This document shows, piece by piece, positions 55,251 through 64,000 of a stretch of DNA of 64,000 nt. Source of the stretch: Mariniblastus sp. (GTDB lineage: Bacteria; Planctomycetota; Planctomycetia; Pirellulales; Pirellulaceae); contig JAKVBF010000001.1 in assembly GCA_022447555.1 (NCBI GenBank), positions 149,560 to 213,559 on the forward strand, read 5' to 3'. The stretch's first letter is position 1, and every line of letters starts with the position of its first letter. The notes under the pieces were generated by a model that was not told the origin of the DNA, did no database searches, and worked only from the letters and a program-made list of their open reading frames with translations. Made by a program: the position numbers and the translations under genes.

Positions 55251-55616
55251 ATGGAACCAGAGCAATCGATCAAAACGACTATCCAAACCTATTGTGACGG
55301 GCTTTACGAATCAGATGGTAAAAAAATCCATCAGGCATTCCACCCCAAGGCGAAAGTAACCGGTTACTTTCATGGCGAACTGGCCGAATTTACCGTTGAG
55401 AGTCTCGCCGAAATGGTCGATAAGCAGACCCCCTCCGACGCGGCGCAGGAGTTGCCAAAACTTTGCGAAATCATCTCGCTTAGCCAGGCCGGCCAGACCG
55501 CCGCAGCAGTCGTCCGGGATCGATTTATGGGCCTCACGTTTTTGGATACTCTCTCCCTGCTCAAAGTGGATAACGATTGGGTGATTTACAACAAGCTATT
55601 TCACGTCGAAGCATGA
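55251..55616 (+). CDS. Nuclear transport factor 2-like family protein
   Basis: 121 residues, ATG preceded by AAGGTG. The fold follows the NTF2/Lumazine_bd_2 pattern: IKTTIQTYCDGLYESDGKKIHQAFHPKAKVTGYFHGEL, then AAVVRDRFMGLTFLDTLSLLKVDNDWVIYNKLFH. The family is common in small cytoplasmic or periplasmic proteins with a hydrophobic pocket; no signal peptide is present and no catalytic residues can be named. No strong functional context. Confidence 0.85.
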   Translation: MEPEQSIKTTIQTYCDGLYESDGKKIHQAFHPKAKVTGYFHGELAEFTVESLAEMVDKQTPSDAAQELPKLCEIISLSQAGQTAAAVVRDRFMGLTFLDTLSLLKVDNDWVIYNKLFHVEA

Positions 55617-56211
55617 GCGAGGATAAAAATGTGCTGAGAAATAGGTTTCCCCGTGAACAAGGCAGGCAAGCTGGCTCTGTCACCATCCTGCCCTATCTCT
55701 TTCTTGTCACCGGAACTTGTCACGCGCGCTACCCGATTACCCGTATTGCTGTGTGACTCACTACCTCTACCACTCGTTGAAATCTCGGTGGCGGAACCTG
55801 CCCCGAGGGAAGCCCCTTCGATCGAAGGGAAGTCACCTCGAGCAAATCCGTTTGGTTCAAAAGTCTTTCTGATGCCCTCGTCAACCAAGAGGGCATGTCT
55901 GGAAAAATCGGAGTGATATCGCCTAACAACAATAGGAAAATCGGGCTTTGGTCTGTCATGAATACGCTGTTGCTACCCAGCGAAGCCGCTTGGTTGGCTT
56001 AATACTTAATATATTCCGAGTCTTTTCGCGATACTCGGGGATGACGGAGATCGCGGTAGCGGAAACGGCGATGAGTACGGTGTGACTTCCACATTAATTC
56101 TCATGCGGAACTCGAGCCTCTGGGCCTCCTTTTTCGAGCTGGGCGAGTCAAACACCTAACTCGGGAGGCCGCAGTAACGGGTTTGCCATTTGGGCTACGG
56201 TTGCCCAATAC
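55617..56211. other. Gene-poor intergenic stretch
   Basis: About 595 bases with no supported gene on either strand. Two symmetric elements are seen: the 16-base palindrome CCCTTCGATCGAAGGG at 55814-55829 and a hairpin ATGCCCTC/GAGGGCAT at 55872-55896, neither followed by a T tract. A TA-rich patch lies at about 56001-56013. No RNA family was recognised. Confidence 0.4.
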
Positions 56212-56364
56212 TTAACCTCGGTTGGACTGAAACATCCCAAATATTAAACTCAGACCAATGGTGAGAACCACACTGCCGATGATTGATATGTGAAGATGGA
56301 AGAAAAAATTGAGCGATATCAACACAACAATAAAAATGGCCAATTGCCCAACAATCTTGTTCAT
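56212..56364 (-). CDS. Small hydrophobic membrane protein
   Basis: A 50-codon frame, ATG at 56364 and TAA at 56212-56214, too short for many gene callers. The translation is almost all hydrophobic: MNKIVGQLAIFIVVLISLNF, HLHISIIGSVVLTIGLSLIFG, FQSNRG, which gives one long or two short transmembrane segments with a basic N-terminus. An AAGGGACT-like ribosome site precedes the ATG. I know no family for it; similar tiny proteins occur widely and are often overlooked. Confidence 0.55.
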   Translation of the reverse strand: MNKIVGQLAIFIVVLISLNFFFHLHISIIGSVVLTIGLSLIFGMFQSNRG

Positions 56365-56609
56365 CCGCAGTCCCTTGTAAATTTAGAGGTCTTAGAATTT
56401 TTGAAGGTTGAATTCTCCCAGATCGACCGGCGGCCGACAACTCGTAGGCCGTCACCAACGTTCCCCATTGAAGGGGTGACCTCACTGCACCCAAACATGA
56501 AACCAATATGAAACCACCCAACCTTTGTGTAGATGCGATCCCTAGAACCCTTGTTTCAGTCACGTCGGTCGCTAAATTAGATATCGTATCCTATCCGGAG
56601 TAGACTCTC

Positions 56610-57503
56610 ATGAAACGACGTGATTTCCTCAAAGCGACCGCAGGTGCTGGTGCCCTCGGCCTGACCGCATCCCTTGCTCGCCCACTTGTGGCCATGCCTT
56701 CTAACTCAAAATACAAAGATACGATCGGACTTCAGTTGTGGACGGTTCGCAATCAATTGAAGGAAGACAAACAGGCAACGCTCAAGGCGGTTGCCGATGC
56801 CGGCTACCATCAGGTTGAATTCGGTGATGTTGGCCAAGGCCTCGAACTTGAACCAATTTGCAGGGAATTGGGCCTGAAGATGACCTCGTCGTTCATCAAC
56901 TGGCAATCCATCTGTAATCCCAAAAACAAAAACGCCCCTTCGCTTGAATCGCTGATCGAGGATGCCAAAAAACTAGGGTTAAAACACCTTGTCTTTGGCT
57001 ACATCGCCAAGGACTATCGTCAAACAGCCGATCAATACAGAACCTACATCGAACGCTCCAATCAGTTCGGGGAAATGTGCCAGAGCGCTGACATCCAGTT
57101 GTGTTACCACAATCACGCCTTTGAGTTCGAAAAACTCGAAGGTGATAAGACAGGTTTTGATCTGTTCATCGAAGGCTTTGACCCCAAAAACTGTAAATTT
57201 GAATTAGATGTCTTTTGGGCCAAGATTGGCGGCTGGGCTCCTTGCGAAACGTTAAAGCGGCTTGATGGGCGCGTCTCACAAGTGCATCTCAAAGACTTAA
57301 AGACCGGCGCTCAGGTATGCTACGACGAAGGTAAAGTACCCCATGATGCCTTTAAAGAGCTGGGCAATGGTTCGATCGATATGGCAAAAGTCATGGCGAT
57401 CGCCGAACAGATCGGCGTCGAGCAATGCCACGTGGAACAGGATCAATCGCCCAATCCCATCACGAGCATTAGCCAAAGCATCGCGCATCTCCACACGCTA
57501 TAA
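56610..57503 (+). CDS. Tat-exported sugar phosphate isomerase/epimerase-like TIM barrel
   Basis: 297 residues, AP-endonuclease-2-type (xylose isomerase-like) barrel. The Tat signal is KRRDFLKATAGAGALGL. The barrel strands carry the metal ligands typical of the family: HQVEFGDV, LVFGYIAKD, LCYHNHAFEFEK, FELDVFWAKIGG, VHLKDL and CHVEQDQ. GGAG lies about 10 bases before the ATG. Members rearrange or epimerise sugars or inositol-type compounds; the substrate here is unknown. A second member occurs at 61396. Confidence 0.9.
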   Translation: MKRRDFLKATAGAGALGLTASLARPLVAMPSNSKYKDTIGLQLWTVRNQLKEDKQATLKAVADAGYHQVEFGDVGQGLELEPICRELGLKMTSSFINWQSICNPKNKNAPSLESLIEDAKKLGLKHLVFGYIAKDYRQTADQYRTYIERSNQFGEMCQSADIQLCYHNHAFEFEKLEGDKTGFDLFIEGFDPKNCKFELDVFWAKIGGWAPCETLKRLDGRVSQVHLKDLKTGAQVCYDEGKVPHDAFKELGNGSIDMAKVMAIAEQIGVEQCHVEQDQSPNPITSISQSIAHLHTL

Positions 57504-57753
57504 ATGCTGGAAATCGATCCACCATTACGTTTGTAAAAAACCCCGTCACAAAATGTGTGAGGTTTCGCCGGGTTGAATCGATTTCATGCAAAAAATCGCC
57601 GATTATTCGCCCATTTAGAGACGTAAAAATCCGCTCCGGTTAAAATCCTCTCAAGACGAAATTTTGATATCGAATTTGAACGCGCTTTGAAATCGATGTA
57701 AACTATAAAAAGATCGATTGACGGTTCACCCCCCACTGTTTCGGTGAAATGAA

Positions 57754-58401
57754 ATGAAAACATATCATCTGATGGTTTGCATAGCCCTAGTCTTCTCCCC
57801 AAGCACATTTGCTTTTGGGCAATACGGATTCAATGTTCCCGTCACTCCTCCCCCTTCCAATCGCGCGGTAACGCCATCCAATGTCAACGCCATGCCGATC
57901 AATCGATCAGGGCCAAATGTTCCCGGAAACACTTCGTCCAGCGTGAGCGAGTACCAGCGATTACTGAGCAACTTAAATGCGATGCAGGCGGTCGACTCCT
58001 CCAGCAATACCTCTCAGGATTGGTTTGTCGTTGGAGGTATGATCCCTCGGCGTGACGGAAGTGTTCAGGTCAAATTCAGCAAGTTTCAAGGTGAGACCTA
58101 TGTCGCCCAACGAGTCGCTGAGTTTGTTCAACTGAATAATAACAATTGTCGTTATCAGATTTTCGGACGTGCCAATGATGAGAAAGTCGCCGAAGACATG
58201 GTGGACGATCTCGTCACCGCCCGCGTTCGTTACAACTCGAAGGTACGCCAAGCTCGAATTGCCACCCGTCAGGCTGAACTAAATCGCCAGCGAATGATGG
58301 CTAATTCACAAAGCGGTGGCTTTGGCGGCTATGGTGGATTCAGCACCTATGGAGGTGGAGGAATCACCGGCGGCGGTAATTGCGGCAGTGGCAGCGGCTG
58401 A
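57754..58401 (+). CDS. Secreted protein with Gly-rich C-terminus
   Basis: 215 residues, signal peptide (LMVCIALVFSPSTFAFGQ). A Pro/Asn-rich stretch is followed by a compact domain (QDWFVVGGMIPRRDGSVQVKFSKFQGETYVAQRVAEFVQ, then ADDMVDDLVTAR-like helix) and a Gly-rich tail with repeated GGY/GGF. No family is recognised. Tails of this sort occur in surface or matrix proteins. Confidence 0.68.
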   Translation: MKTYHLMVCIALVFSPSTFAFGQYGFNVPVTPPPSNRAVTPSNVNAMPINRSGPNVPGNTSSSVSEYQRLLSNLNAMQAVDSSSNTSQDWFVVGGMIPRRDGSVQVKFSKFQGETYVAQRVAEFVQLNNNNCRYQIFGRANDEKVAEDMVDDLVTARVRYNSKVRQARIATRQAELNRQRMMANSQSGGFGGYGGFSTYGGGGITGGGNCGSGSG

Positions 58402-58545
58402 GGTAGCTAACCAACGCTCGCAGTTGCGAGTCACGCCAATCCCAATCTTCGCCCAAATTTTTCTTTTTCTTCGTTTATCCAAGAGTTCGTTCCCTACATG
58501 ATTCCAAGGGTGAGCTCACCAACCTAAACAACCGAGAATATCACC

Positions 58546-59016
58546 ATGCGCCCTTGCTTGAAAACCAAAATAATGGCAATCCTATGCTTGGTTGCGGCCC
58601 TTAACTTGCATTGCTTCGAGGTCCTTGCCGAAGATTCGCTGCACTCGACCACGCAATCGACCGAACAGGATACGGATTTACTAAGGGGCAAATGGAAAGG
58701 GAGTTGGGTAAGCTGCAAAAGCGGACACACCGGACGCTTGAACGCCACTTTTTGCCGGATCAACAACACTCAAGTGGAAGCAAAATTCACCGGGACATTC
58801 GCAAAATTCCTTCCGTTTCGTTACAAGGCAACCCTTAACATCGTAAACGAATCAGACGGAGTGATTCAATTGAAAGGCTCTCGCAAGCTAGGGCCGCTGA
58901 TGGGCACCTTCACCTACAAGGCAATGCTCTCAGCAGACGAATTCAGCGCAACCTATCAGTCCAAAAGAGATACGGGTCAGTGGAACATGAATCGAATAAC
59001 CCACACCGGTTCTTAG
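58546..59016 (+). CDS. Secreted hypothetical protein
   Basis: 156 residues, hydrophobic N-terminus (MAILCLVAALNLHCF). The mature part starts DLLRGKWKGSWVSCKSGHTGRL and continues with beta strands (LNATFCRINNTQVEAKFTGTFAKFLPFRYKATLNIVN), a pattern of small lipocalin-like or DUF-type secreted proteins in which a GxWxG motif opens the barrel. Function unknown. It stands alone between two other exported-protein genes on the same strand. Confidence 0.7.
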   Translation: MRPCLKTKIMAILCLVAALNLHCFEVLAEDSLHSTTQSTEQDTDLLRGKWKGSWVSCKSGHTGRLNATFCRINNTQVEAKFTGTFAKFLPFRYKATLNIVNESDGVIQLKGSRKLGPLMGTFTYKAMLSADEFSATYQSKRDTGQWNMNRITHTGS

Positions 59017-59360
59017 AACTTGCCGGCCTCTACGCATTGTTCAAGCGATGAAACCATGAAGACGAGATGCTTGGGTCGCTCGATCACCTCCACTTTCATT
59101 TAACCCACGCCTCAAATCCGAAGGCCTTCACCCAATTAACGCCGTTGGTCGAGGAAAAGACGCCGCCCCCCGATGAACGCGCAATCCTTAGCACAAATCC
59201 CTCAAAAAACCACGTTTTTGCATTTTCGACTCAGACGTCCGTTTTCAATAAATTTTTGAATCCGCCTCGAGACTTCTATCGTAAATATCCCTTGAGTTAC
59301 ATTTCAACGCGTCCTGAAATGAAACTTGAACACCCAATAAACGTTCAATGGATAGGGATC
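59017..59360. other. Upstream region of the FAS1 gene
   Basis: 344 bases. A frame is open through this stretch in the same phase as the FAS1 protein, but its translation is polar and unlike a signal peptide, so it is taken as non-coding. No strong promoter or RNA was seen. Confidence 0.45.
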
Positions 59361-60539
59361 ATGAAAAAAATAGCATTTCTAACGCTCTTGGCCACTTCTC
59401 TGGTTTTAGGCTCTGATCTTCGTGCTCAGCAAAGCACGATTGTCGAAACGGCCATTGCTGCCGGGAATTTCAACACCTTGGTCACTGCCGTCAAATCGGC
59501 TGGCCTCGTCGACACACTGAATGGTCGGAAAGAATTCACGGTTTTCGCTCCGACCGACGCAGCTTTCAATAACATCGATCCTGCAACGCTTGAGTCGTTG
59601 CTGCAACCGGAAAACAAGTCACTTTTGACCTCGATTCTTACTTACCACGTCCTGTCAGGTCGTGTAGCGGCAAAGGACGCTTACGATCTCACCGACGCCC
59701 CGAGCGTGAACGGCCAGCGTCTCAATTTGAATTTCAAAGGCGATGCTCTGAGAATCAACAATGCCGTGATCACCACGACCGACATTCAATGCTCCAATGG
59801 AGTGATTCACGTCATCGATACGGTATTGCTCCCCGAACAGTCCACCGTCTTGTCGGTTGCTAACGATGCCGGAAACTTTTCGACCCTGCTGGCCGCTGTT
59901 GGTGTGGCTGGTTTAAATGACACTCTCAATGGACCGGGGCCCTTTACCGTACTTGCTCCCACCGATGAGGCATTCTCAAAGTTGCCCGAAGGGACAGTCA
60001 CTAGTTTGCTACAACCAGAAAATCGAGAGCAACTAATCAACGTCCTTAAATATCACGTGCTTCCCGGGCGAGTCTACGATGATGAAGCGGTGGCCGCCGG
60101 CCGCGCCAACACGCTACTCGGTCCAAGTATCGACATCGGGCTTTCGGCCGATGGCATCTCGATCAACCAAGCGTCGCTCATCGCGAAAAATATAGAAACA
60201 TCCAACGGTCTGGTTCACGTGATCGATCAAGTCTTGCTACCGTCCAAAATGTCACGACGTCAGGTCATGAATTCCTTGACCGCTGCGATCGATCGTGGTG
60301 TTCCAGTCTTCAACTCGGGTCATCATGGTCAGTGCTGCGATATATACATGAACGTCATGACCGAAATCAGCGAGACCGGAGTCGACAATATGGATGATCA
60401 CGCCATGGCAATGGTGAAGCAGACACTCCGCAAAGCTCAACAAACTCATAGCATGACCCAACGCGCGTGGGTCTTACGCGAGGGAATGGACCAGCTTTAT
60501 ATGCAGGCCGGGCGAATGTCCGACCGGATTGGTCGCTAG
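59361..60539 (+). CDS. Secreted protein with two fasciclin (FAS1) domains
   Basis: 392 residues from the ATG at 59361, signal peptide (KIAFLTLLATSLVLGSDLRAQ). Two tandem FAS1 domains show the same landmarks: FNTLVTAVKSAGLVDTLNG, FTVFAPTDAAFNNI, LTYHVLSGRV and VIHVIDTVLLP, then FSTLLAAVGVAGLNDTLNG, FTVLAPTDEAFSKLPEG, LKYHVLPGRV and VHVIDQVLLP. The final 100 residues (RQVMNSLTAAIDRGVPVFNSG, MDDHAMAMVKQTL) are an extra helical domain. FAS1 proteins mediate adhesion, so a surface role is likely. Confidence 0.92.
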   Translation: MKKIAFLTLLATSLVLGSDLRAQQSTIVETAIAAGNFNTLVTAVKSAGLVDTLNGRKEFTVFAPTDAAFNNIDPATLESLLQPENKSLLTSILTYHVLSGRVAAKDAYDLTDAPSVNGQRLNLNFKGDALRINNAVITTTDIQCSNGVIHVIDTVLLPEQSTVLSVANDAGNFSTLLAAVGVAGLNDTLNGPGPFTVLAPTDEAFSKLPEGTVTSLLQPENREQLINVLKYHVLPGRVYDDEAVAAGRANTLLGPSIDIGLSADGISINQASLIAKNIETSNGLVHVIDQVLLPSKMSRRQVMNSLTAAIDRGVPVFNSGHHGQCCDIYMNVMTEISETGVDNMDDHAMAMVKQTLRKAQQTHSMTQRAWVLREGMDQLYMQAGRMSDRIGR

Positions 60540-60630
60540 AAGGAATCCCCGTCCGGTCGGTCCGAAAGGAGGATCGATTGGTTGACACACGGCTCGATTA
60601 AGTAAAAGCTCAAGTGAGATCTCCTTGAAG

Positions 60631-61218
60631 ATGAAAATGATTTACGTTGTTGCCATCGCTCTATTTTTAGGACTCGGTTATCTGGTCTGGAAAGCTTCCT
60701 CACGAAATGCTTACGAGTCGGCGTCCTATAGGGTGTCTCAATCCACCGGTCCATTTGAGATACGCGATTATCCTGATCTTCATCTGGTGACGACATCGAC
60801 AGACATGGATGCCGCCGGGAACGATGGCAGCTTCATGAGGCTATTTCGCTACATTAGCGGTGGCAATGACGAAAAACAAAAGGTCGCTATGACAACTCCT
60901 GTGTTTATGGATCCCAATCAGTCTGGTACCGGTGGCCAAATGGGGTTCGTCCTGCCGAAAAAAGTTGCGAAAATTGGAGCACCTGAACCGACGGGCGAAG
61001 GGGTCCAGCTGCGAGTCCGCGACGGCGGCCAATTTGCCGTCATGCGGTTCGCTGGCAGAATGGATTCAAATGATCGGACCGCTGCTGAAAAGAAGTTGAG
61101 GGACTGGATGTCTCAGCAAAGGCTATCGGGCGAGACCAACGCTGAATTTGCCGGGTATGATCCTCCCTGGATCCCTGGCTTCTTGCGACGAAATGAAGTG
61201 CTGATCCGTCTCCTCTAA
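60631..61218 (+). CDS. SOUL haem-binding family protein
   Basis: About 195 residues from the ATG at 60631 (a TTG at 60625 is two codons earlier). The N-terminus is a membrane anchor (MIYVVAIALFLGLGYLVW), then the SOUL pattern: PFEIRDYPDLHLVTTSTDM, FMRLFRYISGGNDEKQKVAMTTPVF, GFVLPKKV, and RFAGRMDSNDRTAAEKKLRDWM, ending in the typical GYDPPWIPGFLRRNEVLI. Members bind haem or porphyrin and occur in both bacteria and eukaryotes; the role here is not known. Confidence 0.9.
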   Translation: MKMIYVVAIALFLGLGYLVWKASSRNAYESASYRVSQSTGPFEIRDYPDLHLVTTSTDMDAAGNDGSFMRLFRYISGGNDEKQKVAMTTPVFMDPNQSGTGGQMGFVLPKKVAKIGAPEPTGEGVQLRVRDGGQFAVMRFAGRMDSNDRTAAEKKLRDWMSQQRLSGETNAEFAGYDPPWIPGFLRRNEVLIRLL

Positions 61219-61395
61219 TCGCCGCACGTTTACTCAACAGCCTTGGCCAGCTCGATTCAACCAGAAACGTTGAAAGTCAAGCACGCTCCTGACGCCTTAA
61301 AATATGTCGTTGCGTACAGGATGCGATCAAGCAACAATGGTGTCAGTGAAACCCCACCACCTTGCACTCTTGTACTCTAGTGAGATAAGCCGAAC

Positions 61396-62361
61396 ATGTC
61401 GCACCGGATGGACCGTCGTAAATGGTTGATTGGTTCAACTACCCTGGCAGCTACCGCTGCGATTGCCGATTCCGCCACTGCGGACACCTTGCCCTTGTTC
61501 CGTCCCAAACCTAGTGCGACATCCCAATCTCCGGCATCTTTTCGGTACTGCCTGAATACCAGCACCCTTCGCGGACAAAATCTACCGCTCACCGAGGAAA
61601 TCAAGATTGCCTCCACCGCCGGCTACTCTGGCATCGAGCCTTGGATTCGCGAGATCCAGGCGCATATCGATCAAGGTGGTCGCTTGAAAGACTTAAAGAA
61701 ACAAATTGCCGACTCCGGTTTGACGGTCGAAAGTGCCATTGGCTTTTCGAACTGGATCGTTGATGACGAAGGTCAACGTTCGGCTGCACTAGAGCAGGCG
61801 AAGCGGGAAATGGATTTAGTCCGCCAAATCGGAGGCACCCGAATCGCCGCACCCCCAGCGGGCGCCACCAATCAGGAAGATCTTGACTTAGGTGCTGCAG
61901 CCGTTCGGTATCGCAAGTTATTGGAGCTCGGCCGAACGATGGGTGTCACCCCACAGCTTGAACTTTGGGGTTTTTCAAAAACACTCAGTCGGCTCGGTGA
62001 GCTCGCTCATGTCGCGGTTGAAAGCGGGCACCCCGATGCCTGTGTGATGCCGGATGTCTACCACATTTATAAAGGCGGCTCGGATTTCAATGGCTTAAAT
62101 CTTTTTAACGGGAAACAGATTCACGTATTTCACATGAACGACTATCCCTCCCAACCTCCGCGCAATCAGATCAATGACGCAGCCCGAGTTTACCCGGGAG
62201 ACGGTGTTGCGCCGTTGGCCGATATTTTCCGCACGCTTCGGGCAATCGGATTTGACGGCGTACTATCTCTAGAGCTCTTCAACCCTAATTACTGGAAACA
62301 AGATGCCCTCACGGTCGCGCAAACTGGGCTCGCGAAAATGCGGCAAGCAGCCGGAGAGTAA
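61396..62361 (+). CDS. Tat-exported sugar phosphate isomerase/epimerase-like TIM barrel
   Basis: 321 residues with a twin-arginine-like signal (MDRRKWLIGSTTLAATAAIADSATA); ATG 61396 is chosen, ATG 61408 is possible. The barrel motifs include YCLNTSTLRG, AGYSGIEPWIREI, GGTRIAAPPAGA, LELWGFS, CVMPDVYHIYKGGSD, HVFHMNDYPSQPP and DGVLSLELFN, giving acidic and His metal ligands. It is a relative of the 56610 gene rather than a recent copy, since the sequences are quite different. Confidence 0.88.
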   Translation: MSHRMDRRKWLIGSTTLAATAAIADSATADTLPLFRPKPSATSQSPASFRYCLNTSTLRGQNLPLTEEIKIASTAGYSGIEPWIREIQAHIDQGGRLKDLKKQIADSGLTVESAIGFSNWIVDDEGQRSAALEQAKREMDLVRQIGGTRIAAPPAGATNQEDLDLGAAAVRYRKLLELGRTMGVTPQLELWGFSKTLSRLGELAHVAVESGHPDACVMPDVYHIYKGGSDFNGLNLFNGKQIHVFHMNDYPSQPPRNQINDAARVYPGDGVAPLADIFRTLRAIGFDGVLSLELFNPNYWKQDALTVAQTGLAKMRQAAGE

Positions 62362-62634
62362 TCCGTTCGGTTAAGACTCCCAAAATTGGATAGAAAATCC
62401 CATCCCTGGTCCCCGCCCAACCTGGGAAACGGTCCTATTTTCCCTGTCAAAAAGCCTACCTGAAAGCGATTTGTTATAATTTGATGTATGTTTAAAAATT
62501 TGCCCCAACCAGGCAGCACCGTCGGCGATAAAAAGGGTTATACATGGTAGATGCAAAGGTGCTGGACCCTTCCTAAAAATCACCTTCTCCGCAACTTGTT
62601 CGAACGCTTCATCACTTTACGTGGAACAATCATC
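62362..62634. other. Intergenic region before beta-propeller gene
   Basis: 273 bases without a supported gene. A TATAAT-like box (TGTTATAATTTG at about 62472-62483) is present and could be the -10 of the promoter for the propeller gene, with a TTGTTA-like or CTGAAA element upstream as its -35. Confidence 0.4.
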
Positions 62635-64000
62635 ATGAAATCCGTTTCCTTCTCGCTCTGCGTTGGTTTTGTGATGCTGGGTATCGTGTTGGGTTCAAGA
62701 CCCCTTAGCACAACGCCACGACTCGAACCGACCGAGTTGGTCGAATCGGTAGGCCGTCTTCAAACGAATCGCAGGCCAACTGCGACTGGTCACCGATCAT
62801 TCCTTAGTCCTCACGCCTCTCCGATTGCCAGTCGTGGCGATTTTGTTTTCGTGGTCAATACCCCGGCAGACACTCTCGATGTGATTGACGCCAAGACCCA
62901 CAGCGTCGCCCACCGAATTCGGGTCGGAGTGGAACCCGTAAGTGTGGCCATTCGCCCTGATGGCAAGGAAGTCTGGGTTGCGAATCACATCTCAGATTCC
63001 GTTAGCGTCATCGATCATGATCCAAAAAGTAAAACCTACTTACAGGTCATTGCGACGATCCAGGATTTTGGACGACGTAAGCGTTCTACCCAATTTGACG
63101 AACCCGTGGGCATTGCATTTGCAAGCAACCAAAAAGCGTATGTAGCACTCTCGTCTGAAAATGAAATTGCCGTTGTCGATGTGGCTTCGCGAGATGTTGT
63201 GAAGCGACTAAAGATTCGTTCTCAAGATCCACGTGCGATCAAAGTCCGTGGAAATCGTTTGTATGTCATTCCCTTTGAGTCGAATAATAAAACGCAGCTT
63301 TCAGGTGGTAATAAAAACGACATTGACGGTGATTTAGTTACGTTTGACGCTTGGAACCATTCCATTGAAAATAATAATGTTCTCTCGCTCGGCCATGTCG
63401 TCGACATCGTCAAGCACCCCAACGTTCCCGATCGCGACCTGTTTGTTTTCGATACCGAGACCGACAAGCTGATCGAAACCGTCGACACGCTGGGGACGTT
63501 GTTGTATGGAATTACAATCGACTCTCATGGGCGAGTGTATATCGCGCAAACCGACGCACGTAACGACACGAATGGTCGGTCGGGAACCAAGCAACACGGT
63601 TTGAAAGAATTAGACAACCGCGCCTTCTTGAACCAAATCACCACGGTTGAATTTGATGGGGACTCCGCTGGAAATCCAGAATTCATCAACCTCGAGCCCT
63701 TGCCTCCTCAACAACCCAAGGCTGGTGATGCCTTGGCCACTCCCTTTGCGATTGAGATCAGCGACAACGATCAGACCCTGGTCGTTTCTGCTGCTGGTTC
63801 GGACAAGATTTTTACGGTCGATGCCAAGACGGGACAAATCTTAGGGCGCGTTCAGGTGGATTCTGTTCCCCGAGGAATCGCCCTCGAATCGGATGAAAAT
63901 GGCAAACCGAATCGCGCTTGGGTTCACAATGCGGTAAGCAACAGCGTCTCATTGGTCGACCTAAGGGAACCCGTTAATCTCGAAGTGGTCCACACAGTTA
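62635..64000 (+). CDS. Secreted YVTN/YncE-like beta-propeller protein (3' partial)
   Basis: The frame is open from ATG 62635 to the right edge, at least 455 codons. A signal peptide (SFSLCVGFVMLGIVLGS) is followed by propeller blades with family phrases: FVFVVNTPADTLDVIDAKT, VSVAIRPDGKEVWVANHISDSVSVIDHD, VGIAFASNQKAYVALSSENEIAVVD and LVVSAAGSDKIFTVDAKTG. That is the YVTN/YncE pattern of extracytoplasmic proteins with repeated WVAN/VYVA blades. Planctomycete versions are often large and may bind c-type haem; the C-terminus lies outside. Confidence 0.85.
   Translation, partial: MKSVSFSLCVGFVMLGIVLGSRPLSTTPRLEPTELVESVGRLQTNRRPTATGHRSFLSPHASPIASRGDFVFVVNTPADTLDVIDAKTHSVAHRIRVGVEPVSVAIRPDGKEVWVANHISDSVSVIDHDPKSKTYLQVIATIQDFGRRKRSTQFDEPVGIAFASNQKAYVALSSENEIAVVDVASRDVVKRLKIRSQDPRAIKVRGNRLYVIPFESNNKTQLSGGNKNDIDGDLVTFDAWNHSIENNNVLSLGHVVDIVKHPNVPDRDLFVFDTETDKLIETVDTLGTLLYGITIDSHGRVYIAQTDARNDTNGRSGTKQHGLKELDNRAFLNQITTVEFDGDSAGNPEFINLEPLPPQQPKAGDALATPFAIEISDNDQTLVVSAAGSDKIFTVDAKTGQILGRVQVDSVPRGIALESDENGKPNRAWVHNAVSNSVSLVDLREPVNLEVVHTV

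Noticed and set aside
55814-55829. 16-base palindrome CCCTTCGATCGAAGGG
   Set aside because: No nearby gene start or promoter gives it a role; it may be chance.
57530-57572. Hairpin with TCACA/TGTGA arms after the TIM-barrel gene
   Set aside because: The stem is broken by a bulge and no T tract follows, so it was not called as a terminator.
1-64000. CRISPR arrays, rRNA genes, insertion sequences, integrases
   Set aside because: Looked for repeated spacers, rRNA signatures and transposase or recombinase motifs by eye; none were seen.

Overview
The window looks like chromosomal DNA from a planctomycete (Planctomycetota, probably Pirellulales). The pointers are a PEP-CTERM-tailed secreted protein, many secreted proteins of unknown function, a sulfatase next to a PhoD-like phosphohydrolase, LamG and FAS1 proteins, DUF1570, DUF1475 and CPXCG families, Tat-exported sugar-phosphate-isomerase-like TIM barrels, frequent GTG/TTG starts and moderate GC. 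This assignment is inferred from gene content; there is no rRNA in the window. No prophage, insertion sequence, CRISPR array or rRNA operon was seen.

Layout. 1-3.7 kb: tripartite MacAB-type exporter (adaptor cut by the left edge, ATPase, permease). 4-8.7 kb: HEAT-repeat secreted protein and argininosuccinate lyase on the minus strand, then a secreted protein on the plus strand. 8.9-16.2 kb: carB, a KdsC-like phosphatase and a very large LptC/LptA-like protein, pointing to LPS export. 16.5-19.5 kb: MoxR ATPase overlapping an unknown 632-residue partner. 19.6-26 kb: di-heme peroxidase, DUF1475, CPXCG, GspG-like and enoyl-CoA hydratase genes, a structured intergenic region with a strong terminator, and two SDR-type genes. 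26-33 kb: aspartylglucosaminidase, NTF2-like, LamG and PEP-CTERM proteins, and tRNA-Leu(UAG). 33-42.7 kb: DUF1570 protein, leucyl aminopeptidase, LOG protein, MFS transporter, TerB-like protein, CCA-adding enzyme, and a rhodanese/PQQ-propeller pair. 42.8-50.5 kb: membrane and secreted proteins, sulfatase, PhoD-like enzyme, sulfotransferase-like protein. 50.6-64 kb: a TlpA-like thioredoxin with an in-frame UGA, a cytosine-methyltransferase remnant, tRNA-Leu(CAG), a COG0523 metal GTPase behind a 23-bp palindrome, two TIM-barrel proteins, FAS1 and SOUL proteins, and a beta-propeller cut by the right edge.

The most notable observation is at 50678-51796. A thioredoxin-like (TlpA) reading frame is intact except for one TGA, and that TGA sits exactly at the first Cys of the W-C-G-P-C redox motif. 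A hairpin downstream fits the general bacterial SECIS shape. This is a strong candidate selenoprotein with a UGPC active site; a conventional gene caller would split it into two genes. No selA, selB, selC or selD gene is in this window, so Sec decoding by this organism is inferred.
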